Notes: generated by a model not told the origin, from the letters alone. 64,000 bases of DNA from Pseudomonas oleovorans subsp. oleovorans (GCF_002197815.1 NZ_NIUB01000023.1:16557-80556); one strand, 5' to 3'; shown: positions 18,030 to 27,680, counted from the stretch's first letter. A program made the numbers and translations.

Positions 18030-19544
18030 ATGGACGACCATCCGCTGATTTGCCGCACCGATCTGCAGGGGCGGATCACCTTCTGCACACCGGCATTCGC
18101 CGAATACCACGGCTACCGGGTCGATGAGTTGCTCAAGCAGCCCTTCGCCCAGCTACGTCACCCGAACATGCCTTCGGCCCTGTTCGCTCACCTCTGGCGC
18201 ACCCTCGGTCAGCAACGCACCTGGCTCGGCCCGCTGTGCAACCGCCATCGTGACGGGCAGGCGCTGTGGCTGGAGCTGTACATCAAGCCGGTGCATGGCG
18301 AGCAGGGTGTCAGCGGCTATGGTGCGCTGTACCAACCGCTCGATGAGGCTACGCGGCTGCACGCCGAACGGGCATTCGCCCGGGTGCGCCGTGGTCGGGC
18401 GCCAGGTCGCGCCCTACGTGGCGGGCTGCAGGGCGCCTGGCCCTGGCTGGCGGCTGGTGCCGCGTTGCTGGCAGGCGCGCCGCTGTTGTCCATGGGCTGG
18501 GCCGAGCAGAGCCTGGCGTTGGGCTGCGTATTGGGCGCGGGGCTGGCCTCGCAGCGGCGCCAGGCGCGGCGTGTGCGGCACCTGCTGGAGAGTGGAGGAG
18601 CCTTGTGCAGCGACCCCTGGCTGGCCGGTTTTCTCGATGATGAGCCCTTGGCCGGGCGCCTGGCCCTGGCCTTGCGCAGCGAGGCGCGGCGCTTGCAGAC
18701 GGCGCTGATGCGCATTGGCGCCGCGGGTGCCCAGCTCGAACAGCGTGCCGCCGAGGTCGCCAGCCTGATCCGTCACGAGGCGGCGCGCCTCGATGTTCAG
18801 CGCGACAGCAACCACCAGGTGGCCACCGCCCTGCACGAACTGGCGGCTACCATCCAGCAGGTGACCGGCAACGTGCATGGCGCCAGCCAGGGCACCGCCG
18901 ATGCCAGTGCGCAGACGAGCCACAGCCGCCAGCTCGCCCTCTGTGCCCAGGCAGCCCTGGGCCAGCTCGACACGGCCGTGACCGATGCCGCCACGGCGGC
19001 CCGGCAGGTGGGCGCGGCGGTCGGCGATATCGCCGGTTTCACCCACCTGATTGCCGATATCGCCGAGCAGACCAACCTGCTCGCGCTCAATGCCGCCATC
19101 GAGGCGGCACGCGCCGGCGAGGCCGGGCGCGGCTTCGGCGTGGTCGCCGACGAGGTGCGCCAACTGGCGTCACGCACCCAGGTGGCGACGGGGCAGATTC
19201 GCCCACTGCTGGCGCGCCTGCAACAGGCGGCCGAGCGCAATGGTGAGCAGGCCGGGCGCTGCCAGGTGCTGGCCCAGGACACCGACGGTCAGTTGCGCGA
19301 GATGTTGCATGGTCTGGAAGACGTCGATACGCGTCTGCAAGGGGTCAATGCCCTGGGGCAGCAGATCGCCGTGGCCATGCAGGAGCAGGAACAGGTCATT
19401 GGCCTGCTCGACGAGCAGGTACAGGGCGCCGTCGCCGACGTCGCGCAGAGTGCGGACAAGGCTCGCGAAGTCGAGCGACTGGGCGCCAGCCTGCACGAGC
19501 AGGCCGCAGCGTTGATCCAGCTGGCGCGCTATTTCGATCGCTGA
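18030..19544 (+). CDS. PAS-domain methyl-accepting chemotaxis protein (Aer-like)
   Basis: This 504-aa chemoreceptor has an N-terminal PAS domain (about 1-110, with [16 protein letters not shown]) and a hydrophobic stretch at about 135-175. The signalling domain carries the conserved hairpin [19 protein letters not shown] and [16 protein letters not shown]. No periplasmic ligand domain is present, so it probably senses the energy state or a cytoplasmic/membrane ligand, as Aer does. ATG 18030 has GGAGAG upstream. It sits between a predicted indole operon and antABC, which suggests taxis towards their substrates. It has its own promoter region after the terminator. Confidence 0.85.
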   Translation: MDDHPLICRTDLQGRITFCTPAFAEYHGYRVDELLKQPFAQLRHPNMPSALFAHLWRTLGQQRTWLGPLCNRHRDGQALWLELYIKPVHGEQGVSGYGALYQPLDEATRLHAERAFARVRRGRAPGRALRGGLQGAWPWLAAGAALLAGAPLLSMGWAEQSLALGCVLGAGLASQRRQARRVRHLLESGGALCSDPWLAGFLDDEPLAGRLALALRSEARRLQTALMRIGAAGAQLEQRAAEVASLIRHEAARLDVQRDSNHQVATALHELAATIQQVTGNVHGASQGTADASAQTSHSRQLALCAQAALGQLDTAVTDAATAARQVGAAVGDIAGFTHLIADIAEQTNLLALNAAIEAARAGEAGRGFGVVADEVRQLASRTQVATGQIRPLLARLQQAAERNGEQAGRCQVLAQDTDGQLREMLHGLEDVDTRLQGVNALGQQIAVAMQEQEQVIGLLDEQVQGAVADVAQSADKAREVERLGASLHEQAAALIQLARYFDR

Positions 19545-19599
19545 GGCAGGGGAAGGCCGAGGTGCCCTGAAGTTCACCTCGGCATTGAGGTTGCGCATG

Positions 19600-19745
19600 G
19601 TCGGTGGAGCGGATTTATCCGTGATAGCTGGTGGCAGTGAGCCAGAAAGCATCGCGGCTGAAGCCGCTCCTACGAGTTGTGTGCTTTGCACCTTGGGTGG
19701 CTGGGAGGCACGGTCGGTAGGAGCGGATTTATCCGCGATAGGGCT
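19600..19745. repeat. GGAGCGGATTTATCCG repeat pair
   Basis: Two direct copies of a GGTCGGT(A)GGAGCGGATTTATCCG-type unit, at about 19600-19626 and 19709-19741, flank an inverted GAAGCCGCTCCTACGAG. This fills the gap between the convergent chemoreceptor gene and antC. The same unit recurs at about 23909-23935. Confidence 0.7.
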
Positions 19746-19750
19746 CCTGA

Positions 19751-20785
19751 TCAGCGCCGGGCGCCGGCGCTTTGCAGGAACTTCTCGCTGTACAGGCGGG
19801 TGTCGCCCAGCCCCGCCTCGTCGAGCCAGCTACGCACCGCCTCGACCATTGGTGGCGGTCCGCACAGGTACATGTCGAAGGGTTGTGCGCTCAGCTCGCT
19901 GCGGTCGAAGTGCTCGGGGATGTAGCCGCGCAGGCCGCTCCAGGCAGGCGAAGGCTGGCTGACCACGGGCATGAAGTCGAAATCGGCGATGCGCTCGCGG
20001 TAGCTCTCCAGGCGCTCACGCTCGCAGAGGTCGGCGTCCTGGTTCACGCCGTAGAACAGCCGCACGGGCTGGCCACAGCCGCCGCGTTCGGCCATCTCGT
20101 CGAGCATGCCGAGGAACGCCGACAGGCCTGTGCCGCCGGCCACCAGCATCAGCGGCCGCTCGATCTGGCGCAGGTAGAAGCTGCCCAGCGGCAGCTCCAG
20201 CTCCAGGCGCTGACCGGGCTGGCAGCGCTCGCGCAAGTAGTTGCTCATCACTCCGTCGGGCAGCAGGCGAATGAGGAACTGCAGGTGGTTCTGCGCATTG
20301 GGGCGATTGGCGAAGGAGTAAGCGCGCCATTCCTCGGTATCAGGAATGTTCAGGCGCGCATACTGGCCGGGCAGAAAACGCAGGGGGCCGCCGTCCGTAG
20401 AGGCATCGAGATGCAGGATGGCGGTGGTCGGCGAGACGTGTTCGACGGCTCTGACCACGGCCCCGACCCGCTCCAGCGAATTGGCGTGGCACAGGCTGGA
20501 GTCGAGGTCGAAGTAGAAGGCGGCATCCGATTGCACGCGGGTCTGGCAGGCGAGCATCTTGCGCTGCGCCAGGTCACGTTCGCAGAGGGCTTCCTCGTCG
20601 ACGTAGTCCTGCTGGTAACGGCCCGCTTCGCAGCGGCCCTGGCAGGTGCCACAGACGCCTTCACGGCAGTCCAGTGGCAGGCTGATCCCCTGGCGCAGCG
20701 CGGCGTCGAGCAGCAGCTCACCGGGTTTGACCCCGATGAACAGTGTCTTGCCGTCGGCGAAGCTGAGCGCGACGTTATGGCTCAT
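19751..20785 (-). CDS. antC: Anthranilate 1,2-dioxygenase reductase component AntC
   Basis: This 344-aa protein passes electrons from NADH to the AntAB oxygenase. A plant-type 2Fe-2S domain (cysteines in DCREGVCGTC and a later LACQ) is followed by an FAD domain (RAYSFANRP) and an NAD domain (GGTGLSAFLGML, ending CGPPPM). It is the distal gene of antABC, 10 nt after antB. Related BenC proteins share this architecture. The assignment to anthranilate rests on AntA and the neighbouring regulator. Confidence 0.93.
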   Translation of the reverse strand: MSHNVALSFADGKTLFIGVKPGELLLDAALRQGISLPLDCREGVCGTCQGRCEAGRYQQDYVDEEALCERDLAQRKMLACQTRVQSDAAFYFDLDSSLCHANSLERVGAVVRAVEHVSPTTAILHLDASTDGGPLRFLPGQYARLNIPDTEEWRAYSFANRPNAQNHLQFLIRLLPDGVMSNYLRERCQPGQRLELELPLGSFYLRQIERPLMLVAGGTGLSAFLGMLDEMAERGGCGQPVRLFYGVNQDADLCERERLESYRERIADFDFMPVVSQPSPAWSGLRGYIPEHFDRSELSAQPFDMYLCGPPPMVEAVRSWLDEAGLGDTRLYSEKFLQSAGARR

Positions 20786-20795
20786 GGCATGGCTC

Positions 20796-21290
20796 CTAGA
20801 GATGGTAGAAGTCGAGCACGGAATTGATGGTGTCGTTGAGCAGTACCACGTGCTTGCGGCTGATGCGGAAGTCGCCTTCGTCCTGCTCGCGCAGGTGGTA
20901 GGTGGCCTGGCCGTAGAACTGCTCGGAGACGCCGTGGCGGCTGTACAGCGTGTGCCAGCCGACCTTCGCTTCCAGTTGGCCATCGTCGAGCCGGCGCAGG
21001 CGCAGGTTGCTGATCTGGTGCAGGGTGCGCGGCAGCGGGGTGGAGGCCGCCGACTTGCCGGTGCGCAGGCGGAACACACGATCTTCCAGGCCTGAGCGGT
21101 CGGCGTAGTAGATGTACGACAGGCCCTGTTGCGGGTTCTGCACGTACTCGTGCTCGCTGACCCACTGTGGCAGATGGAACACGCTGTCCTCATCGAACAG
21201 GGCGACGTAGGCGTCCCAGTCCTGGGCATCACAGAGGGCGGCTTTGCGGTAGAGGAATTGCTCCACCGCGTAGTGCAGGTTCGGGTTCAT
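20796..21290 (-). CDS. antB: Anthranilate 1,2-dioxygenase small subunit AntB
   Basis: This 164-aa beta subunit of the ring-hydroxylating dioxygenase has segments AVEQFLYRKAALCDAQDWDAY, split across its start, and YIYYADRSGLEDRVFRLRTG. It is a structural partner of AntA in an alpha3beta3 oxygenase. Its start overlaps the antA stop by 4 nt, so translation is coupled. Confidence 0.94.
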   Translation of the reverse strand: MNPNLHYAVEQFLYRKAALCDAQDWDAYVALFDEDSVFHLPQWVSEHEYVQNPQQGLSYIYYADRSGLEDRVFRLRTGKSAASTPLPRTLHQISNLRLRRLDDGQLEAKVGWHTLYSRHGVSEQFYGQATYHLREQDEGDFRISRKHVVLLNDTINSVLDFYHL

Positions 21291-22675
21291 GCGGACACCT
21301 CGGCAGGTTGCAGGGCTTTGTGCGCCAGGCCGTCGAGCAGGCGTTTCTGCCAGGCGCTGTGCTGGTTGACGTACAGCCCTTCGTGGGTGAATTCGGTGCC
21401 GGTGAGCACTGGCTGAATTCCTAAGGCTTCACTGTTCGGGGTCGGCCCTTCGACCCAGCGGTGATGGCCGCGGGAGATGTCGCTCCAGCGCTCCAGACGC
21501 CCCTGAAAGCCGCGCTGCTGCTCACGGAATTCCACCAGGTCATCGGGTGTACCCAGACCCGAGACGTTGAAGAAGTCCTCGAACTGGCGGATGCGGCTGG
21601 TGCGGTCGGCGGCGGACTCGCCCTTCACGCCGATGCACTGGCTGATGATCTCGGTCTTGTTCCAGGCCAGCGGGCGCACGATGCGCAATTGCGAGCTGAT
21701 CTGATCCATGAAGAACAGGCTTGGGTAGATGTTCAGGTTGCGCAGGCGATGCATCATCCATTCGGCGCGGGCCTGGCCGTGTTCCGCCACCAGGCGTGGC
21801 ATGACGCTGGCGTAACCCGGGCGCACGGTAGGGTTGGGCATGTCGCTGAACAACACGCTGTGGCCGTTATTGAAGGAGAACCAGCCGTCATCGGTATCCG
21901 CGTCGCCGGCGCCCAGCTTGCTGTAGTCCAGGGTGCTGCTGGCGCCGCCTTTCTCGGCGTTGACCTGCTGGCGATGCTGCACGGTGGACACGTAGTTGTA
22001 GTGCACGGTGCTGACGTGATAACCGTCCAGGCCGTTCTCGTTCTGCAGCTTCCAGTTGCCGTCGTAAGTGTAGGTGGACTTGCCGGGCAGCACTTCCAGC
22101 TCGCCGGTGGGCGACTGCGCCACCATCATGTCGAAGAACATCTTGGCGTCGCCCAGGTAGTCTTCCAGCGAGTCGCTGCCCAGGGTGTCCAGGCTGACGA
22201 AGACGAAGCCCTTGTAGCTCTCGATGCGGGCCTTCTTCAGGCCGCGGGTGGCCTTGTCGAAGCCTTCCGGGTATTCGCCCGGCGCCTTGACCTTCACCAG
22301 GCGCCCGTCGCTCTTGTAGCACCAGGCATGGAAGGGGCAGGTGAAGGTCGACTGGTTACCCTTGCTGACGCGGGTAAGGGTAGCGCCGCGGTGCTGGCAG
22401 GCATTGATCAGCGCGTGCAGCTCGCCATTGCCGTCACGGGTGATGATCAGCGGCTGGCGACCGGCGCGCAGGGTGATGAAATCGTTCGGTTGAGCGATCT
22501 CGCTTTCGTGGCATGCATAGATCCAGACCTTTTCGAAGATCAGTTCCATCTCCAGGTCGAACAGTTCGGGTTCGGTGAACAGGTCGCGTGCGACCCGGTA
22601 GACGCCCTCGGCAGGGCGGAAATCGAGGCAGCCACGAATGTAGTCCTGCCATTGTGAAACACTGCGCATGCTCAT
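21287..22675 (-). CDS. antA: Anthranilate 1,2-dioxygenase large subunit AntA
   Basis: This 462-aa catalytic alpha subunit converts anthranilate to catechol with loss of CO2 and ammonia. The Rieske ligands C93-x-H95 and C113-x2-H116 are present (ACQHRG; TCPFHAWCY). The mononuclear iron segment NENGLDGYHVSTVH is intact. The N terminus (LDFRPAEG...VAR) and the whole chain match the P. aeruginosa AntA I remember far better than BenA. It begins at ATG 22675, 208 nt from a divergent AraC-type gene. It is first in antABC. Confidence 0.95.
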   Translation of the reverse strand: MSMRSVSQWQDYIRGCLDFRPAEGVYRVARDLFTEPELFDLEMELIFEKVWIYACHESEIAQPNDFITLRAGRQPLIITRDGNGELHALINACQHRGATLTRVSKGNQSTFTCPFHAWCYKSDGRLVKVKAPGEYPEGFDKATRGLKKARIESYKGFVFVSLDTLGSDSLEDYLGDAKMFFDMMVAQSPTGELEVLPGKSTYTYDGNWKLQNENGLDGYHVSTVHYNYVSTVQHRQQVNAEKGGASSTLDYSKLGAGDADTDDGWFSFNNGHSVLFSDMPNPTVRPGYASVMPRLVAEHGQARAEWMMHRLRNLNIYPSLFFMDQISSQLRIVRPLAWNKTEIISQCIGVKGESAADRTSRIRQFEDFFNVSGLGTPDDLVEFREQQRGFQGRLERWSDISRGHHRWVEGPTPNSEALGIQPVLTGTEFTHEGLYVNQHSAWQKRLLDGLAHKALQPAEVSA

Positions 22676-22808
22676 CAGGGGTGTCCTCTGCAAGGGAAAC
22701 TCACCCCGATTGAAGCCCCTGGCCGAGGCGCCCACTATCCGCTGAGTCGGGCAGTGCTATCCGTTTTTTCCGTATCGCCGGTGATAGTTGCCGGTAACGG
22801 GGAAAAGC

Positions 22809-22823
22809 TGCAGGAAGTGGATA
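22809..22823 (+). promoter_or_regulatory. TGCA-N6-GGATA box in the antA-antR gap
   Basis: This is a perfect match to the half-site form TGCA-N6-GGNTA bound by XylS/BenR/AntR-type activators. It lies 60 nt before the AraC-type gene and about 135 nt from antA. On the antA-facing strand, GGATAG also occurs twice, 22 bp apart, near 22744-22773. Confidence 0.45.
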
Positions 22824-22883
22824 GTGACGGTTGTGGCCTATCACCAGACTGGCGCTTGAACGCCTTGTCCGAGGAGCCTTGTC

Positions 22884-23873
22884 ATGACCACTATGGCTGC
22901 TGCCCTGCACGCCAGTCATTGCGACCCCGACGCTGCGCAGTCCTGGATGGCGGCGATCTGCGGGCCTCATCAACTGGAGGTGCGGCGCCCGGCGCGGCTG
23001 TGCTTCGAGCATGACGGCCTGCGTTTGTCAGGCCTGGGTACGGTGCTGGGGCGCGTGGCCTACGGCACCGACGTGACCATCGCGGTGGGGGCACTCAGTC
23101 GCCTGGATGGCTACAGCATCAGCCTGCCGATCAGTGGCCGACAACTGCTGCATGGGCCGCAGGGCAGCTTGCGTTCAGACCGTCGCCAGGGCCTGATCGT
23201 CTCGCCGAGCGAGCCTCAGATACTGGAACTGACCGGCAACTGCCGCAAATGGCAGGTGGTGATCCGCCGCGAGGCTGTGCAGCAAGTAGCCGAGCAGTGG
23301 TTGCAGCGGCCGCTGCCGGGCCCGGTCGCGTTCGCACCACGCATGGATTTGAGCGATCCCCGGGTCGCTGCCTGGTGGCAGTTGGTGGCACAGCTCTGCC
23401 GCGATTTCGCCGCCGGGCGCCTGCTGTTCGCCGAGGGGGCGTTGGCCCGTGAGCTGGAGACACTGCTGATCCGTGGTCTGTTGCTGGCGCAGCCCAGCGA
23501 CCTGACGCCGTTACTCACCGCGCAGGCATCACCTGACCTTCCTGCCTACTTGCAGCGCACTTGCCGCTTCATCGCCGAGCATGCGCGAGAAGAGATCGGC
23601 CTGCGCGATCTGGAGGCTGCCGCCGGGGTGGCGCGTCAGCGCCTCTATGATGCCTTTCATCGATACCTGAGCTGCACGCCCATGGGCTACCTGCGCCAGC
23701 AACGTCTGCTGGCCGTGCGTGCTGCGTTGCTGGCACCCCAGCCTGCTGCCAGCGTATCGGCAGTCGCGATGGAGTGGGGGTTCTCCCACCTGGGACGCTT
23801 CGCTGCCGACTACCGCAAGGCTTTCGGTGAGGCGCCCTCGCAGACGCTGGAGAACGCTCGTCAGCCGCGTTAG
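22884..23873 (+). CDS. antR: AraC/XylS-family activator, probable AntR
   Basis: This 329-aa regulator has an N-terminal cupin-like ligand domain (about 1-200) and a C-terminal pair of helix-turn-helix motifs (AAGVARQRLYDAFHRYLSCTP; WGFSHLGRFAADYRKAFGE, about 240-325). It is divergent from antA, the same arrangement as antR-antABC in P. aeruginosa. It is therefore the likely anthranilate-responsive activator. ATG 22884 has GAGGAG upstream. It may also serve the 13-18 kb operon. Confidence 0.82.
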   Translation: MTTMAAALHASHCDPDAAQSWMAAICGPHQLEVRRPARLCFEHDGLRLSGLGTVLGRVAYGTDVTIAVGALSRLDGYSISLPISGRQLLHGPQGSLRSDRRQGLIVSPSEPQILELTGNCRKWQVVIRREAVQQVAEQWLQRPLPGPVAFAPRMDLSDPRVAAWWQLVAQLCRDFAAGRLLFAEGALARELETLLIRGLLLAQPSDLTPLLTAQASPDLPAYLQRTCRFIAEHAREEIGLRDLEAAAGVARQRLYDAFHRYLSCTPMGYLRQQRLLAVRAALLAPQPAASVSAVAMEWGFSHLGRFAADYRKAFGEAPSQTLENARQPR

Positions 23874-23908
23874 CCGGGGTGGCGCACCGTGGTGACCTGG
23901 GGCCCGAT

Positions 23909-23937
23909 GGGTAGGAGCGGATTTATCCGCGAAAGAG
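23909..23937. repeat. TAGGAGCGGATTTATCCGCGA repeat
   Basis: This is a third copy of the unit seen at 19.6-19.75 kb. It lies between two convergent AraC-type genes. Confidence 0.65.
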
Positions 23938-24010
23938 TGAGCAGCGATGCCGCAAACACCGCGAATGAATTCGCCCCTGCATGAGGCCGTATCGACGGCC
24001 TCAGTGCTCA

Positions 24011-25036
24011 TCAGCCATTGCGGTAACGCAGGGTGGCGGAGGGCAGTTCGCCGTAACGCCGCTTGTATTCCTGAGCGAAGCGGCCGAGATGGGCGAAGCC
24101 CCATTTGAAGGCGACTTCGGTGACCGACCCTTGCGGCTCCTGGGTCAGCTCCTGGTGCACCCGTTCCAGGCGCAGGTCACGCAGATAGACCATCGGGCTG
24201 GTATTGCGGAAGTTGCGAAAGCCGGCGTAGAGCGTGCGTACGCTGACGCCAGCCTGCTCGGCCAGGCACTCGATGCTCAGTGGCTCGTGCAGGTGGTTGC
24301 GGATGTACTCCTCGGTGCGTTTGACGAAGTAGGGCGAAACGCTCTTCTCGTTGCACTCGCGCAGTTGCTGCTGGACATCGTGCTGCACGCCATAGAGCAG
24401 GGCGTTGAGCAGCGTCGACTCGAACTGGCGCAGCACCAGCGGCTGGTGGATGGGGTGGTTGTCGTCGGCCATGGCCTCCAGCAGAACCCCAAGGAGTTGC
24501 AGGAAATAGGCGCCACCGGTGCTGCCCAGATCCAGGCGTGGGTCGAAGGATGGCAGGTGCTCGGGGTTCTGCGCCAGGTGCTGGCGGCAATGGTGGGCCA
24601 TGTCGTCGCTGTCGATGCGAATCGCCAGTTGCGCCGCGCCGCCTTGCCAGCGCATCTGTGCGGGCAGTTGCGGGGACAACAGCGAGGCAACCTGTGGCGT
24701 CGAGTCGAACTGATGGTTACCGCAACGCACCTGAGCGTTACCGGAAACCGGGATCTGGATCAGGTAGAAACGCTCCAGGCGGCCCGGGTCGATGATCACG
24801 TCGGTGGAATATTCCAACCGATTGAGCGACAGCCGGCCCCGGCTGAGATGGTGCATGCACGCGCTGACACTGCCTCCCGACTGGCTTGGCTTCAAGTCGT
24901 GAGGTTTGAATATGCGCCCGACGTTTTCGCGTACCTGTTCGGTATCGCTCAAGAGGAACAGCTGGTTCTCGGGCGAAAAAATGCGGGTACTTTGGAAGCG
25001 CTCGCCTCCTTCGGGCACGCTCGGACTCGGACTCAT
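24011..25036 (-). CDS. AraC-family transcriptional regulator
   Basis: This 341-aa protein has an AraC_binding_2-type N-terminal half (about 20-200, with SRGRLSLNRLEYSTDV) and a C-terminal AraC DNA-binding domain (LAEQAGVSVRTLYAGFRNFRN; WGFAHLGRFAQEYKRRYGELP). ATG 25036 has AGGAG 7 nt upstream. It is convergent with antR and divergent from lsfA. Its target is not fixed by sequence: the predicted indole operon, antABC or an outside aromatic operon are candidates. The second helix resembles that of antR, so related operators are plausible. Confidence 0.85.
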   Translation of the reverse strand: MSPSPSVPEGGERFQSTRIFSPENQLFLLSDTEQVRENVGRIFKPHDLKPSQSGGSVSACMHHLSRGRLSLNRLEYSTDVIIDPGRLERFYLIQIPVSGNAQVRCGNHQFDSTPQVASLLSPQLPAQMRWQGGAAQLAIRIDSDDMAHHCRQHLAQNPEHLPSFDPRLDLGSTGGAYFLQLLGVLLEAMADDNHPIHQPLVLRQFESTLLNALLYGVQHDVQQQLRECNEKSVSPYFVKRTEEYIRNHLHEPLSIECLAEQAGVSVRTLYAGFRNFRNTSPMVYLRDLRLERVHQELTQEPQGSVTEVAFKWGFAHLGRFAQEYKRRYGELPSATLRYRNG

Positions 25037-25226
25037 CACGGTCTCCTGCACAATTACAAGGCATCTGTGCACCGACGGTCTTCCAGAACGCTGCAGTATT
25101 CGGATGACCGCTGCAGGTCGTGGATAGCCGTGGTGTTTTGTCGGGGGAAACAAGGCGCTGTTTCCCCCATGGCTGTGTACTCAGCAAGCCGTGGGCCAAG
25201 TGCATGAGCTTTGAGGCGGGAAAATC

Positions 25227-25273
25227 TTTTTATTTCTTAAAAGAATAAATAAATCATTATTTATTCTTTTTGT
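25227..25273 (+). promoter_or_regulatory. AT-rich sulfur-type promoter of lsfA-ssu
   Basis: An AT-rich block (AAAATCTTTTTATTTC, AATAAATAAATCATTA) ends in TTATTCTTTTTGT at 25261-25273. The last 13 nt are identical to 3586-3598 upstream of the hydrolase next to oscA. CysB or a similar activator is suspected. Confidence 0.5.
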
Positions 25274-25331
25274 TTCTCTTTGTTCCTGAGCATAGTGAGC
25301 ACCACGCAAGCTACTGCCAAGGAGCACGATC

Positions 25332-25970
25332 ATGACCATCCGCCTGGGCGACATCGCCCCCGACTTCGAGCAGGACTCCAGCGAAGGCCGCATTCGTTTC
25401 CACGAATGGCTGGGCGACAGCTGGGGCATCCTCTTCTCCCACCCGGCTGACTTCACCCCGGTGTGCACCACTGAACTGGGCTTCACCGCCAAGCTCAAGG
25501 ACGAATTCGCCAAGCGCGGCGTCAAGGCCATCGCCCTGTCCGTCGACCCGGTGGATTCGCACCTGAAGTGGATCGACGACATCAACGAGACGCAGAACAC
25601 CGCAGTCAACTTCCCGATCATCGCCGATGCCGACCGCAAGGTGTCCGACCTCTACGACCTGATCCACCCGAACGCCAACGACACCCTGACCGTGCGTTCG
25701 CTGTTCGTCATCGACCCGAACAAGAAGGTGCGCCTGACCATCACCTATCCGGCCAGTACCGGGCGCAACTTCAACGAAATCCTGCGCGTCGTCGATTCGC
25801 TGCAACTGACCGACAATTACAAGGTCGCCACACCGGCCAACTGGCAGGACGGTGAAGAAGTGGTGATCGTGCCGTCGCTGAAGGACGAAGCCGAAATCGC
25901 CCAGAGCTTCCCGAAAGGCTATCGCGCCGTCAAACCATACCTGCGCCTGACCCCGCAACCCAATCGCTAA
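25332..25970 (+). CDS. lsfA: 1-Cys peroxiredoxin LsfA
   Basis: This 212-aa Prx6-type peroxidase has the peroxidatic cysteine C45 in FTPVCTTELG. The C-terminal arm ends YLRLTPQPNR, and no resolving cysteine is seen. LsfA is induced by sulfate starvation in Pseudomonas. It probably guards against peroxide formed by reduced-flavin monooxygenases such as SsuD. It starts after AAGGAG and lies 9 nt before ssuE, so it leads the ssu operon. Confidence 0.93.
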   Translation: MTIRLGDIAPDFEQDSSEGRIRFHEWLGDSWGILFSHPADFTPVCTTELGFTAKLKDEFAKRGVKAIALSVDPVDSHLKWIDDINETQNTAVNFPIIADADRKVSDLYDLIHPNANDTLTVRSLFVIDPNKKVRLTITYPASTGRNFNEILRVVDSLQLTDNYKVATPANWQDGEEVVIVPSLKDEAEIAQSFPKGYRAVKPYLRLTPQPNR

Positions 25971-25979
25971 GGATCGAAC

Positions 25980-26573
25980 ATGCATGTCGTGTTGCTATCC
26001 GGCAGCCCCGCGGCGCGTTCGCGCACCGAAGTGTTGCTGGACTACGTGCGTCAACGCCTCGAGGCGCAGCACGTGGAAGTGAGTCTGCTGCGGGTGCGGG
26101 ATTTTCCGGCTGAGGATCTGCTGCATGCGCGCTTCGACAGCCCGGCTGTCCAGCAGCTGCAGGCCGTGGTGGCCAGCGCCGATGGTCTGGTGGTCGGTAC
26201 GCCGGTGTACAAGGCGTCGTTCACGGGTGCCTTGAAGGTGCTGCTGGATCTGCTGCCCGAGCGCGCTCTGGCGCACAAGGTGGTACTGCCCCTGGCCAGT
26301 GGCGGCAGCCCGGCGCACCTGCTGGCGGTGGATTACGCGCTCAAGCCGGTGCTGGCCGCGCTGAAGGCGCAGGAAATGCTCTCCGGCGTGTTCGCCGTGG
26401 ACAAGCAGATTGCCTACCCGGAAGGGGACAGGCCCGCGCAGATCGACGACGAGTTGCGCGACCGCCTCGACGAGGCACTGGAACAACTGGGCGCAGCCCT
26501 GGCGCGACGGCCGAGGCCGATTGATCCGAACGTATTGAACGACCGGCTGGTGAACGCCCGCTGGAGCATCTGA
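25980..26573 (+). CDS. ssuE: NAD(P)H-dependent FMN reductase SsuE
   Basis: This 197-aa flavodoxin-like reductase supplies FMNH2 to SsuD. It has the early phosphate-binding segment [19 protein letters not shown] and [20 protein letters not shown]. The order lsfA-ssuE-ssuA-ssuD-ssuC-ssuB-ssuF is the standard Pseudomonas sulfonate operon. Confidence 0.94.
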   Translation: MHVVLLSGSPAARSRTEVLLDYVRQRLEAQHVEVSLLRVRDFPAEDLLHARFDSPAVQQLQAVVASADGLVVGTPVYKASFTGALKVLLDLLPERALAHKVVLPLASGGSPAHLLAVDYALKPVLAALKAQEMLSGVFAVDKQIAYPEGDRPAQIDDELRDRLDEALEQLGAALARRPRPIDPNVLNDRLVNARWSI

Positions 26574-26656
26574 TCCACCCGTAATGCCCCGCCTTACTCG
26601 CCCGCCAACGGGCAAGCAGGTAGCCAACCAAGACATCACCGCAAAGGGAGAGCGCC

Positions 26657-27622
26657 ATGCGCACCATTACTTTGCGTCGAAGCCTGGTCGCCCTGTTTGC
26701 TGCGGCCATTTCCTTCGGCGCCATCACTCATGCACAAGCCGAGACACTGCGTATCGGCTATCAGAAATACGGCACCCTGGTTCTGCTCAAGGCCAAGGGC
26801 ACCCTGGAAAAACGCCTGGCCGAGCAGGGCGTTGAGGTCAAGTGGACGGAGTTCCCGGGCGGCCCGCAACTGCTCGAAGGTCTCAACGTTGGCTCCGTGG
26901 ATTTTGGCGTCACCGGTGAAACCCCGCCGGTATTCGCTCAGGCGGCTGGCGCTGACCTGCTTTATGTCGCCAATGAGCCGCCGGCACCGACCGGTGAGGC
27001 GATCCTCGTTGCGAAAGACTCGCCGATCAAATCGGTGGCCGAGCTCAAGGGCAAGAAGGTCGCTCTGAACAAGGGCTCCAACGTGCATTACCTGCTGGTG
27101 CGTGCACTGGAAGACGCCGGCCTCAAGTACGGCGACATCACCCCGGTCTACCTGCCGCCGGCCGATGCCCGCGCCGCATTCGAGCGTGGCAGCGTCGATG
27201 CCTGGGTGATCTGGGATCCGTTCCAGTCCGCCGCCGAGAAGCAATTGCAGGCCCGAACCCTGCGTGATGGCAGTGGCCTGGTCGACAACCACCAGTTCTA
27301 TCTGGCGACCCGTACCTATGCCGAGCAGCACCCGCAGGTGATCGGTGCGCTGGTCGAGGAAATCCGCGGTGTCGGCGAGTGGGTCAAGGGCAACCTCGAC
27401 GAAGCCACCAGCCAGGTCGCGCCGCTGATCGGTCTGTCCCCGGATATCACCCGCCAGGCCGTGGAGCGCCAGGGTTATGGCGCGCAGTTCATCACCCCGG
27501 ATGTGGTCGAGGCGCAGCAGAAGATCGCCGACACCTTCACCGAGCTGAAGCTTATTCCCAAACAACTGACCATCAAGGACGTGATCTGGAATCCCCCCAC
27601 TAAGGTGGCCCAGGCCCAGTAA
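26657..27622 (+). CDS. ssuA: Periplasmic aliphatic sulfonate-binding protein SsuA
   Basis: This 321-aa protein has a signal peptide ([20 protein letters not shown]..., cleavage near AQA|ET). The mature start [18 protein letters not shown] and the segment [20 protein letters not shown] are typical of SsuA. It delivers alkanesulfonates to SsuBC. It lies 83 nt after ssuE. Confidence 0.94.
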   Translation: MRTITLRRSLVALFAAAISFGAITHAQAETLRIGYQKYGTLVLLKAKGTLEKRLAEQGVEVKWTEFPGGPQLLEGLNVGSVDFGVTGETPPVFAQAAGADLLYVANEPPAPTGEAILVAKDSPIKSVAELKGKKVALNKGSNVHYLLVRALEDAGLKYGDITPVYLPPADARAAFERGSVDAWVIWDPFQSAAEKQLQARTLRDGSGLVDNHQFYLATRTYAEQHPQVIGALVEEIRGVGEWVKGNLDEATSQVAPLIGLSPDITRQAVERQGYGAQFITPDVVEAQQKIADTFTELKLIPKQLTIKDVIWNPPTKVAQAQ

Positions 27623-27680
27623 TCCCTCGGCCCGGATACGTCCGGGCCATGCCGACGATTTCGTAAAAGGAGACAACTCC

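Noticed and set aside
19751..22675. Benzoate dioxygenase benABC
   Set aside because: AntA sequence and the divergent antR fit anthranilate dioxygenase better, and no benD or catechol genes follow.
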